DNA of 64,000 bases from Blastobasis lacticolella (GCA_905147135.1 LR990056.1:12038001-12102000), one strand, 5' to 3'. Shown: positions 56,901 through 64,000, counted from the first letter of the stretch. Numbers and translations are program-made. The notes: generated from the letters alone by a model not told the origin.

Positions 56901-59900
56901 TTAAGCTTATGAATCGTTAATGGGCGACAGGGACCGCTGACCATCAGGTCACTGTCTGCTCGATTTCCATTAATTTTCACTGAATAGTATAAAAAAATCT
57001 CCTTATCACCACCTATCACCTCAAACCACATTCCTTCCAGAGCCGGCATAAAGATGCGCGAACAGTGCCAGCCAATCATCCGCCAAGCTCGGCGTGACGT
57101 CATCGACGCCGGCATGGCCTCATTGGCTGGGCGGGGCGCGGTGGCCACGCCCGAGTGCGAGCGGGACACCGATAGGATAGAGCGCGACGAGAGACGACGG
57201 CGGAGCCAGTCGCGGGGGCGACCGCCGAGGGAATCTAGTGATAGTGAGAGGGATGGTGGGTATTGGGGTTGTTTAAGGGTGGTTTTTGTATTGATGTTGG
57301 TTTTTTTTGTAATTTTATTTTAAGTAGTTGTTTTCCTATAATTTTGAATGAAGGTGGTTATTTTGCTGAAAGTTGGACGATAAAGCGTAATGTAATTTTA
57401 AATGTTGTAATTGACGACCTCAGTGGATCAGTTGGTTAACACAGTCTGCCACGCAGAAGTCCCGGGTTCGATTCTGGGTCGAGCAGAAACTGAAATGACG
57501 AATCTTAATTTCTGTTGCGGGTCTGGGTGTAGTATGTATAATTGTGGTCGGGAAAAGCCTCCCAATTCCTGTTAAACCAAACGGCGACCCAAAGAATCAC
57601 TCATTGTTAGTCTGGCATCTTAGTAGTCCTATAGTAGGTTTACGCTGTAGGGACTCGCTACTGTCCGATAGGCTTACACCGTTGTAGTTGCTCACTTTAC
57701 TTGTCAACTAAGCTGACCACCTAAGTGGTTAAATGGTTCCGGTCTGCCACGCAAGAGGTCCCGGATTCGATTCCTGGCCGGGCAGAAATTGAAATGATGA
57801 ATTTTAATTTCTGTTACGGGTCTGGCTGTTCTATGTATAATAAGTAAGTATTTTAAAAAAAAGTACGTAAGTAGTATATCAGTTATCTAGCACCCATAGT
57901 ACAAGCTTTGCTTAGTTTGGGGCTAGATGGCGCTGTGTGAATTAGTCCACAAATATTTAAATATTTATTTATTTTAAATTTAAACACTCGATCAATGTAA
58001 ATCAGGCCTTATTAACTAACTTACGTCCTAAGGCCGGCACCGCATCTGCTCCCCGTAGATTGCGGATGTCCTGGACGAGACGGTGGCCGCTTTCCATCAG
58101 TTAGATCGTCCGTCTGAGTGCTTCCCTAGGCGATAAAAATGCTTGACCGGCGACCCAGTTTATTATATATCATAATATCCGTGTAAGTGAAGTAAAACAT
58201 GATCTGTTCTCCTTAGAATCTCAAAGCCCACGCGGGCCGTCGGAGGCGCGCGGCCGCGCAGACAGCGACGAGGACAATACGGTAAGGAAAATTGCAGATA
58301 CCGTCATTTTAGACGTAGATCTAGACATTATTTATTTTGACATCACTATACTCGTAATACTTACATTGAATAAGTTACAATTCTAAATCTTAATTCTACT
58401 TTAATAAAGTGATTCGAATATGGAATAATGCTATGTCAAAAAGGGTCCCGACTCAGCATTAGCTACAGAACGCTGCAGCGCTGGTTTTCAGCGGGATCTT
58501 GTCGGTGTGGATTTACGCCATTTCTTTTTCTGGTGCCATTTCCTAACGGAGGTCGGCGATCATTAAGGCTATATCACTTTAGAGACTGCGGCCCGGAATA
58601 AGGACCTATTACTTATCCCAAACCGGCCTCTGAGATTTCTCAGCCAGCATGTCTTGGGCCAGGTGGCGCGTAGTTGGGATCTCGTATTATTTTCCAGGCA
58701 TAAAATGTTGCGTTTGTAACTCAGTGATAATGTAGCATTCTATTATAGTCCATTCGCGTTAGGAAATTGTGAGTAATGTTTTTTTATAGTGGAGTAAAAC
58801 TTCAAATATTGTATGTTTTAAAAGAGTAAGTTTATTAATAGATAAAAATCAACTTAATTGTCTCAAATTTAAAATAACGTCAAGGATGTCCTTTTGGTTA
58901 GCAGCCAGTCTAGTATTTGCTGTGTATTCCAACCGGCGAGGATTTCATTTTTATTCATTTCTGCCGTCAACTGGTCTCTGAGAGCTTTGCTTTCTAATTC
59001 GTTGCGGCCTGATTTTTTGAGGGGTGGGGTTAGTTAGGCCGGTGGACAACGATAGCTCACATTATCTTATCGCGAATTAGTAATAAATCATTACAAACAA
59101 AAATACAAATACAAATTTCCTCTTTATAATATTGGTATGGAATGTAGATAGAAAAATTATGAGGTCACTGACCGACCAATCTACACCCACAGCGATCCAA
59201 CTCGCCCCCAAGCGTCCACGGCAGTGGCGGTCGCGGCTGGAAGCGCGGGCGCGGGCGCGGGCGGGGCCGCGGCCGACGGGGCCGGGGACGAGCCTCCATG
59301 CGAACAGCTGTAGCACATCAGGATAACGGTGAGTGTAGGGCTTTGAAGGACAACAAATGATTTCTAGCGCTCCAATTCGCCGGCTACATGGCTTCTAGTG
59401 TTTCATGAACTATCTGTATGGCTCCATTTGTTATGTATGCATTCTGCATTTATTATTTTATAGGCTCCACTTATTGTATATGCACAAGATTAGCTCATGT
59501 GGGTTGGTTGTGTAAGTAAAAGACATGTACAGAGGTGTATCTGCGTGGTGCTGTGTGGCGGTTGCTCGTTGGGCCCACCCAATGAGCAGCCGTCGCACGG
59601 TATTCATGCTTGTGTGTTGCACCGTTGTATACCTTGGGACCCGTCCCGGGGTGTATAGTGGTGTAATATATGGGTATGTAATGATCTATCTGTATGGCTC
59701 TATTTATTATTATATATGCTCAAGACTAGCTCATATGGGTTGCTTGTGTGAGTTAAAGACATTCACAGATTTGTACCTATGCAGTGCTGTGTGCCGGTTG
59801 CTCGTCGGGTCCTCCCAATGAGCAACCGTCGCACGGTATTCATAATCATGTGTTGCACCGTTGTATACCTTGGGACCCGTCCCGGGGTGTATAGTGGTGT

Positions 59901-62900
59901 AGTATATGAGTATGTAATGAACTATCTGTATGGCTCCACTTATTGTGTATGCACAGGATTACAAGTTGGTTGTGTAAGTAAAACTAAGTGATGAATTTGT
60001 TAACCAGTTGTAAGCGTTATCCGGATTGTATTACGAGAGAAACACCATTGCCAACAAACTGTTATGCAGTTTGGCAGGGTAACTATAAGTAAGACAGAAT
60101 GTACGAAATATTGTAAGGATTAATAAATAAATAATAAATAATAAAAATTCGCCGGATACCCGGTTTCTAGCGCTCGAATTCGCCGGCTACCAGGTTGCTA
60201 GCGCTCGAACTCGCCGGATACGTTATTCGCCGGCTATCCAATTTCTAGCTCTCGAACTCGACGGCTACCTGGTTTTTAGTGCTCCAATTCGCCTTCTACC
60301 CAATTTATAGCGCTCGAACTCGCCACCTACGTGGTTTCTAGTGTTTCAATTCGCCGGCTTGCGGTTGCTAACTATCAATCTTGCCATCGAGTGCCCAAGT
60401 CAGTGGCGGTCGCGGCTCGCGGCGCGGGAGGGGCCGCGGCCGCCGGGGCCGGGGACGGGCCTCCATGCGAACAGCTGTAGCACACCAGGATAATGGCGAG
60501 TGTGGGGATACCTTCCCGGGCTTTGCAGGACTCCCAAGTGGTTTCTTGCGCTCGAGCTCGCCGGCTACATGATTTCTAGCGCTTCGATTCGCCGGATATA
60601 TGGTTTCTAGGGCTCGAACTCGCCGTATACCTGGGTTCTGGCGTTTCAATTCGTGGCTACCCGGTTGCTAGCTGTCGATCTTGCCACCGAGCGCTCACGC
60701 GCCTCGCCACCAGGATAACGGTGAGTGTGGGGCTGCCTTCCCTGTGCAGTAGGACTCGAAGTCGCAGCTATCTGGTTTCTAGGGCTCCAAGTGGCCGGTA
60801 TACGCTCCAATGTGCTGGCTATACCATTTTTGAAGTCCAACTCGCCAGAGGCCATGCCTAGCTAAGGATCACGGTGTTGCACTGTTGCATGAGGAAATAG
60901 GTGAGTCTATGGCGCCCCTTCCGTCGTCTAGGGCTCCAGCTGGTCAGCTAAAGCTGCCGCCGAGAAAGGGGGCGTGCGTATCATAAGACCTCGGTGTTGC
61001 ATCAGAGTAACTACTAGTAGTAATAACTTATTTTGATTTTAAGGGGAAAGATGTAAAAAAAAATTGCAAACTGCATCGTGTGACGATCTCAATTATATTT
61101 TATTTTATTTTAAGTTTTCAAGTATTAAGAAAATAGTTATTAAAAAATTGACCGCTATAGGAAAAGCTATACAAAGTCCATAATCTTAAAATAACCTGAT
61201 AAATCACAACTATGTACAGGACCCTTCGTAGGCGAGTTCGACTCGCACTTAGCCGTTCCAGACCACGACTACATGTCTGCCTATATTACAACCAACTCCC
61301 TCCAACAGACACAGCCACATCTGGCTCCGAAGCGGGCGCCAGCCGGCGCCTGGCCACGCCCGAGCCCCCGCGCCTCTCCCCCGCCAAGGCCAAGAAGACA
61401 CCACCAAAAACACCTAGCCTGGCCAAGCACGGTGAGTGTTTGGCCATAGAGACAGCGTCGGGCCGGGAAGCGTCGACATCGCCAAGCAAAGCCAAGAAGA
61501 TGTCGCCCAAGATGTCGCCCAAGGTGTCGCCCAAGATACCGCCGGCAGCCACATCGCCTCTTGCTAAGCATGGTGAGTATGGATTTTAGTTTTGAGGTGT
61601 GAAACGTGTATCCATAGTATAAGACAAAGTTGCTTCCCGCCGTCTGTCCATGCGTATCTATATACGCTTAGATCTTTTAGACTACGCAACGGATATTAAT
61701 GCGGTTTTCAACAATAGATAAAGTGATACAAGAGGAAGGTTTATAAGCAAGGAAAAAGAGTAAGTAGAGGTAAAGTAGGTGTTAAGGTGTAAGTGTAATG
61801 TAGGGTAGGAGTAGGACGCGAACGAAGTCACGCCGGGTCCACTAGTTAAATATAAATAGATAAATAAATGTATGAAAAGGTTGATGAATGTGGAATATAA
61901 GCGAGAGAGATATGTCAGGATCGAAGCAAGTTCAACAATGTGGTCTCTACCTACCCCTATAACCTAACCGACAAAAAAGGTCGGTAAACCCCTGACCAAG
62001 TTTACATATACCCAAATATTTTCTAAAACTCCCGAACCGATTTTAAAGAACCGATTAAACGGTCTCTCGAACAGAGAAGACTGCATCAAAATCATTGCAA
62101 TGGAACTTTGTTAGCAACTGAACCTATGACATCGATTATATGTAATCGCAAAAGTAACACCCGCCGAGTACGGAATTTTTATTATCGGTATGAAAAATTT
62201 AATCTTTTAAAATTACATTGGCAACATCGAAAGCGAACGGTTCAAAGATCTCAGCGTCATGCATCAACACATTGAATTTTTCACTACCTAAAATTTAAAA
62301 TCGTTCGACTCAATGCGAGCGGTTCAATCGGATTGGGCATGTGTTGCTGGTTATCAGTTACCCAATCACGCTTCGAGATGCGCTAGCTCGACTACGATCA
62401 TATTACATTGTCTCAGGTCTTGGCCTCCTCGGCGGTCTACGGAAACCGACTCTGCTGGCCAACCAGCCATCCATGGCCACGCCGCCAAAGAGCTTCGGTT
62501 CAGATGGTAAGACATTTTTTATGCTATTTCACCCTTTACACAGGGTAGGCAACACGGGAGTGAGTGACACCCCTGGTATTACAAACGTCCATAGACTGTT
62601 GTGTTGTGACTGGTTCCCATCCATCCATACCAAAAAAATATTATGGAGTTACGATAATGGGCGTAGAGGGTGTCCGAGAAGGAAATTACTGATCAAATAA
62701 ATGATTACCAAAAAGACGTATGAGAAGATGTATAATTGTGGAAAAGGGTAAATTGTCAGTATACTCGCAGCTTGTGGCGCTCGATAGCCTCTGCCTACCT
62801 CTATGGAATACGGGCGTGTGTATATGTATGTATGAAATATTAATTTGAATTACTTTGTATGTGTTTCCCTGGACGGGACTGGCAAACAATAGCACCTGAT

Positions 62901-63902
62901 CTCACACTGTGAAAGAATAGGGGGGGGTCCCATCAGTGGGATAATGCAGGCTGATAAAAATAAAAAGTGGAGAAGAATGAGTAGGAAAGCGGACCCTGGC
63001 AGAGGCCGGGATAAGCGCTAGGGCAATGATGATGATGATAAATAAAAATGTGTTTCCCAGCATCCCTGCCAACGCTGTCAGCAAGTATGGGCCGCGGCGC
63101 AGTCTCCCCGAAGAAGAAGGGTCGCGGCCGCCCCCGGAAACATGACAAGCCCAAGCCAGGGTCGCCGGACCTCTTCAGGTGAGGGTACTGTGGGTATTGG
63201 CGTTTATGCGAGGGCGTATTCAGTTTGGTTTATGTTCACTTGTTGTGCCGATAAGTGATATTTATTTAAGGATAGATTGTTGGTGTTCCAAACAAATAGA
63301 GTACAAACAAGTAATGGGCATGTTGCGAGGGAAGAATTATGTCAAAATAAATAAAACAATGTTGCTTCAATTTAAGGATTCTAACTGAACCGATAAAGAT
63401 TTAACAGATGCGGTTTGTGTGAATAGTTGAACAGACATACTGATGAAACGTATTTCGTATATTATGCCTGTTTCTTGTGACATGGCGTGGTGACGCACAC
63501 TCCATCTTGGACGTGTGTCAAACATCTTGGATGGTCGACACGAAGACTTGGATTTGAGTCGTTGCAATAATATGGTGTCTTTAAGATCATAACATCAGAT
63601 CAGACTTGTACACACATCACTACCCGTAAACCACGACAAACCGCTAAAGATTTCAATTATCGCATCACAGGATTTCACGTCAGCTTGAATTGTAATATTT
63701 TGGCAATAAGTATGACATCCCTATTCCTATAACTAAAAGTAACCCATTCATCGCTCAGATCCCTCCACCGTCACGGGCGAGAAGGGCGCGAGGGCCGAGA
63801 CAGGCCCGAGGGCCCGGCCCGGGCCCCGGTGCCCGCGTCCTTCCTGCAGTACCGCGGCCCGCCCGGGGAGGTGGGCTCGGATAGCGACCTTGCGCTGTCC
63901 AG
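38463..63902 (+). CDS. Br140: BRPF/peregrin, MOZ/MORF complex scaffold (3' end outside window)
   Basis: BRPF proteins scaffold the MOZ/MORF (KAT6) acetyltransferases with ING and EAF6 subunits and target them to histone H3. Nineteen exons join in phase to about 1018 residues, left open at the right edge. Domains in order: N-terminal C2H2 finger (C24, C29, H42, H48); EPL-like region with [10 protein letters not shown] (about 155-229); PHD1 (CCICMDGEC, about 245-290); Zn knuckle and second PHD (about 290-400, [22 protein letters not shown]); linker with [19 protein letters not shown]; bromodomain (about 580-690) with the acetyl-lysine Asn at residue 667 (AYNNKDT) and gatekeeper Phe 673; then an RG-rich and SPK-rich basic tail and ASFLQYRG. 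The C-terminal PWWP domain is not in the window. Intron 7 (10.3 kb) is packed with transposons. Two exons show tandem duplications. Confidence 0.96.
39090..39329 (+). CDS. Br140: BRPF exon 2, EPL-like region
   Basis: Acceptor TTGTTGCAG, donor GTAACT, phase 0/0. Encodes [19 protein letters not shown] and [12 protein letters not shown], the enhancer-of-polycomb-like segment used for complex assembly. Confidence 0.97.
39938..40081 (+). CDS. Br140: BRPF exon 3, PHD1
   Basis: Acceptor TTGTTTCAG, donor GTATGG, phase 0/0. Encodes [14 protein letters not shown] and [16 protein letters not shown], the first zinc-binding part of PHD1. Confidence 0.97.
40095..40200 (-). repeat. LINE family 2, 3' end fragment in BRPF intron 3
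   Basis: AGGCATGCAGGCCACCTGAT and GGTCACTGCTGGCTATAGAC match the 3' end of the 32254-34674 element. Confidence 0.5.
40922..41015 (+). CDS. Br140: BRPF exon 4, end of PHD1 and start of Zn knuckle
   Basis: Acceptor CCCATAG, donor GTAAGT, phases 0/1. Encodes [14 protein letters not shown] and then NCVLCPNTG. Confidence 0.97.
41038..41297 (-). repeat. Interspersed SINE in BRPF intron 4
   Basis: Near-complete minus copy of the 4947-5206 family. Confidence 0.8.
41420..41521 (+). CDS. Br140: BRPF exon 5, extended PHD2
   Basis: Acceptor TTTTTCTTAG, donor GTAAGT, phases 1/1. Encodes [20 protein letters not shown], near-identical to the family. Confidence 0.97.
   Translation: MHSNKPIREPGHMLYALSGYQKCDSPTPSFWNQ
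41630..41975 (-). repeat. tRNA-headed SINE in BRPF intron 5
   Basis: Minus copy with body (41630-41835) and tRNA-like head (41885-41972; TTCGAACCCGGTACC). It ends about 25 bases before exon 6. Confidence 0.75.
42001..42139 (+). CDS. Br140: BRPF exon 6, extended PHD2 core
   Basis: Acceptor ATCTCCGCAG, donor GTAAGT, phases 1/2. Encodes [20 protein letters not shown] and [10 protein letters not shown] with the expected Cys and His ligands. Confidence 0.97.
42595..42662 (-). repeat. SINE body fragment in BRPF intron 6
   Basis: GTCATCTGACCTCCGTGCCC and flanks match the tRNA-headed SINE body. Confidence 0.5.
42696..42804 (+). CDS. Br140: BRPF exon 7, end of PHD2
   Basis: Acceptor ATCTTTCAG, donor GTAATT, phases 2/0. 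Encodes LYMKM and AYCDAHTP, closing the zinc-finger module. Confidence 0.95.
42870..43015 (+). repeat. Interspersed repeat (GGGCGACAGTTACCACTTAC family)
   Basis: End part of the 7850-8200 family, just after exon 7. Confidence 0.6.
43085..43445. mobile_element. Foldback element, about 360 bp
   Basis: Long inverted ends: ATGATCAAACGAACTCCGCG on the left, with CGCGAAGTTCGTTTGATCAT on the right, continuing through TCGATATTAT and TCGCTTCATTCGAAGATATA. Its interior matches, inverted, 51930-52000 and 52905-53035. Confidence 0.65.
43540..44270 (-). mobile_element. Non-autonomous Helitron, about 730 bp
   Basis: On the minus strand it starts TCTATACTAATATTATAAAG and ends CGTGCGAAGCCGGGGCGGGC then CGCTA, the usual form of a second lepidopteran Helitron family. 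Confidence 0.65.
44370..47206 (-). mobile_element. RTE-like LINE with endonuclease and reverse transcriptase, broken
   Basis: Minus-strand pieces in order: [17 protein letters not shown] at about 47000 and the APE-type endonuclease ([35 protein letters not shown]) at 46998-46453; reverse transcriptase ([59 protein letters not shown]) at 45618-45055; the catalytic box [10 protein letters not shown] and [13 protein letters not shown] at 45018-44608. Pieces are in different frames, so it is a fossil. The 3' tail is missing. It lies in BRPF intron 7. Confidence 0.85.
47278..47330 (-). repeat. SINE head fragment
   Basis: GATTTGAACCCGGTACTC matches the minus-strand tRNA-like head of the 10585-10895 family. 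Confidence 0.4.
47800..47990 (+). repeat. 5S-rRNA-like repeat, single arm
   Basis: GGTTAAGCAATG, then GAATGGGTGACCGTTTTGTA and GCGAAGCGAGGTTGACCATG: one arm of the palindrome at 841-1978. Confidence 0.65.
48020..48176 (+). mobile_element. RTE-like LINE, 3' end
   Basis: Matches 2190-2430 (GCGATGGATTGACATCGCTG, GGACCCTGGCAGAGGCCGGG) and ends in GATGAT. Confidence 0.65.
48200..48880. other. BRPF intron 7, nothing firm
   Basis: Opens with a short Helitron-like stretch (CGAAATCGGTTCAGTAGTTT); the rest is unassigned. Confidence 0.3.
48890..49640. other. GC-rich block, possibly a retroelement LTR
   Basis: A GC-rich island in AT-rich intron, with AATAAAG and TTTATTATTA inside but no coding domain. 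Could be a solo LTR; matching ends were not established. Confidence 0.2.
49781..50170. repeat. Five spaced copies of a 30-bp semi-palindromic motif
   Basis: GTTGATTCTCGACCAAC, or close variants followed by CCCCCAG, at about 49783, 49820, 50000, 50058 and 50147, separated by unrelated AT-rich spacers of uneven length. Confidence 0.65.
50185..51675. mobile_element. hAT-like element with 8-bp target duplication
   Basis: ATTAATAC at 50177-50184 and again at 51676-51683. The element starts TAGAGATGTAACTGATA and ends TATCCGTTTCATTTCTA, imperfect inverted ends, with subterminal CCGGATA/TATCCGG clusters at both sides. No intact transposase seen. It carries a nested SINE. Confidence 0.75.
50933..51188 (-). 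repeat. Interspersed SINE nested in the hAT-like element
   Basis: Near-complete minus copy of the 4947-5206 family. Confidence 0.8.
51930..53035 (-). mobile_element. Foldback-family element split by a LINE insertion
   Basis: 51945-51985 and 52905-53035 match, inverted, two adjoining parts of the interior at 43140-43290 (GCCAGCCGCCATTTTTA side and TAAGATAATTCACAACGTAG side). The Jockey-like fragment sits between. Confidence 0.55.
52030..52895 (+). mobile_element. Jockey-like LINE, 5'-truncated 3' part
   Basis: Encodes the reverse transcriptase C-terminus: [20 protein letters not shown], a stop at 52273, [40 protein letters not shown], a frame change, [13 protein letters not shown]. It ends in an A-rich tail at 52877. 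Confidence 0.8.
53072..53158 (+). CDS. Br140: BRPF exon 8, linker
   Basis: Acceptor TTCTAACAG, donor GTTAGT, phase 0/0. Encodes a charged 29-residue linker ending KGREKIKQ. It sits after the 10.3 kb transposon-filled intron 7. Confidence 0.85.
53198..53540 (+). repeat. Tandem duplication of a BRPF splice acceptor and exon start
   Basis: A 124-base unit at 53292-53415 is repeated from 53416; a partial unit precedes it (53198-53291). Each unit contains GGTGCTGGTGCC, GCTGCCGGCGGCGCGCGTGG and, where complete, the acceptor CCCCCCGGCCCAG. Confidence 0.85.
53416..53635 (+). CDS. Br140: BRPF exon 9, conserved YWTLKR linker
   Basis: Only the acceptor before 53416 keeps the family frame; donor GTGAGT, phases 0/1. 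Encodes [11 protein letters not shown], a variable Ala-rich stretch and the conserved [20 protein letters not shown] second copy of the acceptor and exon start lies 124 bases upstream but would shift the frame. Confidence 0.93.
53706..53850 (+). repeat. tRNA-headed SINE, head and part of body
   Basis: GTGGTTTAATGGTTAAGG, GGGTTCGAAACCCAAGGCC, then GGTGAGGGAAAACGACGTGA. Confidence 0.6.
53862..54020 (+). mobile_element. End of the hAT-like family (11241-12393)
   Basis: GGGAATGCAATCCCG and CCCGCTGGATCCAGGTATTC match the reverse complement of the right end of the 11241-12393 element. It interrupts a SINE. Confidence 0.5.
54442..54541 (+). CDS. Br140: BRPF exon 10, helix before bromodomain
   Basis: Acceptor AATATTAAAG, donor GTAAGT, phases 1/2. 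Encodes [14 protein letters not shown], matching the conserved family helix. Confidence 0.92.
55103..55280 (+). CDS. Br140: BRPF exon 11, bromodomain N-terminal half
   Basis: Acceptor ATCCCCAG, donor GTCAGT, phases 2/0. Encodes [15 protein letters not shown] and [12 protein letters not shown], the Z helix and ZA-loop start. Confidence 0.95.
55805..55905 (-). mobile_element. LINE 3' end fragment in BRPF intron 11
   Basis: ATCATATCAGCCGAAAAATG and GAAGGCCGGTCCTGT match the fragment at 13890-14095. Confidence 0.5.
55949..56112 (+). CDS. Br140: BRPF exon 12, bromodomain core
   Basis: Acceptor CCCCCCCAG, donor GTTAGT, phases 0/2. Encodes [17 protein letters not shown] and [13 protein letters not shown] with the acetyl-lysine-binding Asn. 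A repeat begins about 16 bases into the next intron. Confidence 0.96.
56125..56205 (+). repeat. Interspersed repeat at exon 12 donor
   Basis: GTTATGGGCGACAGTTACCG and GTGGGCTGTCTGCTCGTTTG: end part of the 7850-8200 family, starting within about 16 bases of the splice donor. Confidence 0.65.
56260..56430. mobile_element. Helitron-like remnant
   Basis: ATAAAAAGTAGCCTATGCCA, ATCGGTTCAGTAGTTTTTGA and a closing TTTATAAAGTA are typical insect Helitron-type words. Confidence 0.4.
56690..56975 (+). repeat. Interspersed repeat (7850-8200 family)
   Basis: Diverged copy with TCTGCCACCAAGCAGTG, TCTCACAGTGA and TGGGCGACAGGGACCGC. Confidence 0.5.
57041..57255 (+). CDS. Br140: BRPF exon 13, bromodomain end and basic linker
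   Basis: Acceptor TTCCTTCCAG, donor GTGGGT, phases 2/1. Encodes the last bromodomain helix ([15 protein letters not shown]) and an Arg/Ser/Glu-rich linker. Confidence 0.92.
57411..57545 (+). repeat. tRNA-Gly-like SINE, partial
   Basis: Head with CTGCCACGCAGAAG and GGGTTCGATTCTGGGTC, cut off in the body. Confidence 0.65.
57710..57960 (+). repeat. tRNA-Gly-like SINE
   Basis: Full-length copy with GATTCGATTCCTGGCCGGGC and the tail GGGCTAGATGGCGCTGTGTG. Confidence 0.75.
58217..58281 (+). CDS. Br140: BRPF exon 14, short acidic/basic linker
   Basis: Acceptor TTCTCCTTAG, donor GTAAGG, phases 1/0. Encodes 22 residues of Ser/Arg/Asp-rich linker ([16 protein letters not shown]). Identified by splice signals and frame only. 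Confidence 0.72.
58285..59190. other. BRPF intron 14, mostly unassigned
   Basis: A short Helitron-like end (AAATACAAATTTCCTCTTTA) lies just before exon 15; nothing else recognised. Confidence 0.3.
59193..59328 (+). CDS. Br140: BRPF exon 15, RG-rich
   Basis: Acceptor CTACACCCACAG, donor GTGAGT, phases 0/1; exactly the phase change needed between exons 14 and 16. Encodes SNSPPSV, an uninterrupted Arg-Gly run and [12 protein letters not shown]. At least two further degraded copies follow in the intron. Not recognised outside this model; could be lineage-specific. Confidence 0.6.
59408..59975 (+). repeat. Tandem repeat, unit about 240-275 bp
   Basis: CTATCTGTATGGCTCCA-like starts recur near 59410, 59686 and 59923. 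The blocks between share GTTGCACCGTTGTATACCTT and GGGACCCGTCCCGGGGTGTA. Confidence 0.75.
60140..60360 (+). repeat. Minisatellite, unit about 31-33 bp
   Basis: About seven imperfect units built on TTCTAGCGCTCGAA then TTCGCCGGCTACC. Isolated units also occur at 59370, 60540-60670 and 60770-60840. Confidence 0.75.
60391..60960 (+). repeat. Decayed tandem copies of BRPF exon 15
   Basis: 60391-60500 repeats exon 15 from GTCAGTGGCGGTCGCGGCTC to CAGGATAATG, keeping an open RG-rich frame but with donor GC for GT. 60686-60735 keeps the end (CACCAGGATAACG) and a GTGAGT donor but lacks the RG part. A faint fourth remnant is at 60885-60930. Confidence 0.75.
61309..61572 (+). CDS. Br140: BRPF exon 16, SPK-rich, internally doubled
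   Basis: Acceptor CCCTCCAACAG. Two in-frame donors, GTGAGT after 61431 and after 61572, both phase 1 and 141 bases apart. The two halves resemble each other (SPAKAKK to SLAKHG, and SPSKAKK to PLAKHG). The second half has four SPK-type repeats. Either donor keeps the frame into exon 17. Confidence 0.7.
61620..61850 (+). mobile_element. Helitron-like repeat
   Basis: ACGGATATTAATGCGGTTTTC and the end CGAAGTCACGCCGGGTCCACTAGT are typical of a lepidopteran Helitron family. Confidence 0.5.
62417..62506 (+). CDS. Br140: BRPF exon 17
   Basis: Acceptor TTGTCTCAG, donor GTAAGA, phases 1/1. Encodes 30 residues including [11 protein letters not shown] and [10 protein letters not shown]. Supported by splice phase and open frame. 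Confidence 0.7.
62965..63045 (+). mobile_element. RTE-like LINE, 3' end
   Basis: AGTAGGAAAGCGGACCCTGG, then AGAGGCCGGGATAAGCGC and a GATGATGAT tail; ends about 15 bases before BRPF exon 18. Confidence 0.65.
63061..63178 (+). CDS. Br140: BRPF exon 18, AT-hook-like basic region
   Basis: Acceptor TGTTTCCCAG, donor GTGAGG, phases 1/2. Encodes [19 protein letters not shown], which contains a GRPRK AT-hook-like core, comparable to the KRPGRPPK region of vertebrate BRPF. Confidence 0.87.
63759..63902 (+). CDS. Br140: BRPF exon 19, linker before PWWP
   Basis: Acceptor ATCGCTCAG, donor GTGAGC, phases 2/2. Encodes an Arg/Gly/Pro-rich part and ASFLQYRG followed by SDSD, like the SFLVYR and Ser/Asp region of vertebrate BRPF1. 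The coding sequence continues beyond the window. Confidence 0.87.
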
Positions 63903-64000
63903 GTGAGCATCACACCCGTTTATCTCACATACATCACATACATACATAAAGCTCACGCCTGTGTCCCACAGGTGGGGTAGGCAGAGACTATGGACCGCCA

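Noticed and set aside
60368..60649. 93-aa minus ORF
   Set aside because: Antisense shadow of the duplicated RG-rich exon copy.
61281..61571. Two minus ORFs (88 and 96 aa)
   Set aside because: Antisense shadows of BRPF exon 16.

Overview
The window looks like nuclear DNA of a moth or butterfly (Lepidoptera). It is AT-rich, has GT-AG introns, and is saturated with repeats of lepidopteran type: tRNA-headed SINEs, RTE- and Jockey-like LINE pieces, Helitrons whose ends read CTAGT, and many small inverted-repeat elements. A noctuid-like moth is an inference from SINE wording only. No prokaryotic or organellar features were seen.

Layout. (1) 1-6.5 kb: repeats, including a 1.1-1.5 kb palindrome built on a 5S-rRNA-like sequence. 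(2) 6.7-27.9 kb, plus strand: Orai, the pore subunit of the store-operated calcium channel. Six phase-compatible coding exons lie at 19926-27044, and a possible tiny first exon lies 13 kb upstream. Its introns are full of SINEs and LINE fragments. (3) 31.3-36.7 kb, minus strand: a three-exon, 228-aa gene sharing its core block with host cell factor C1 regulator 1 (HCFC1R1/HPIP). Its large intron holds a 5'-truncated Jockey-like LINE. (4) 37.6-38.2 kb, minus strand: an unrecognised 131-aa single-exon ORF with a poly(A) signal, head-to-head with the next gene. (5) 38.46 kb to past the right edge, plus strand: the BRPF/peregrin gene (Drosophila Br140), scaffold of the MOZ/MORF histone acetyltransferase complexes. 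Nineteen exons cover the C2H2 finger, EPL region, PHD-Zn knuckle-PHD, bromodomain and a basic SP-rich linker. The PWWP domain should lie beyond base 64000.

The three recognised genes act in different processes: calcium entry, HCF-linked regulation, and chromatin acetylation. Only the 131-aa ORF and BRPF look physically linked, about 310 bp apart start to start, so they may share a promoter.

The least ordinary parts are structural events inside BRPF: a 124-bp tandem duplication that copies a splice acceptor just ahead of an exon, an RG-rich exon duplicated into decaying copies amid a minisatellite, and an exon doubled internally with two in-frame donors. Orai also lacks the basic residue at the human R91 position and has Glu at the human A94 position. 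All exon models come from reading splice sites and phases by eye; no alignment or transcript evidence was available.
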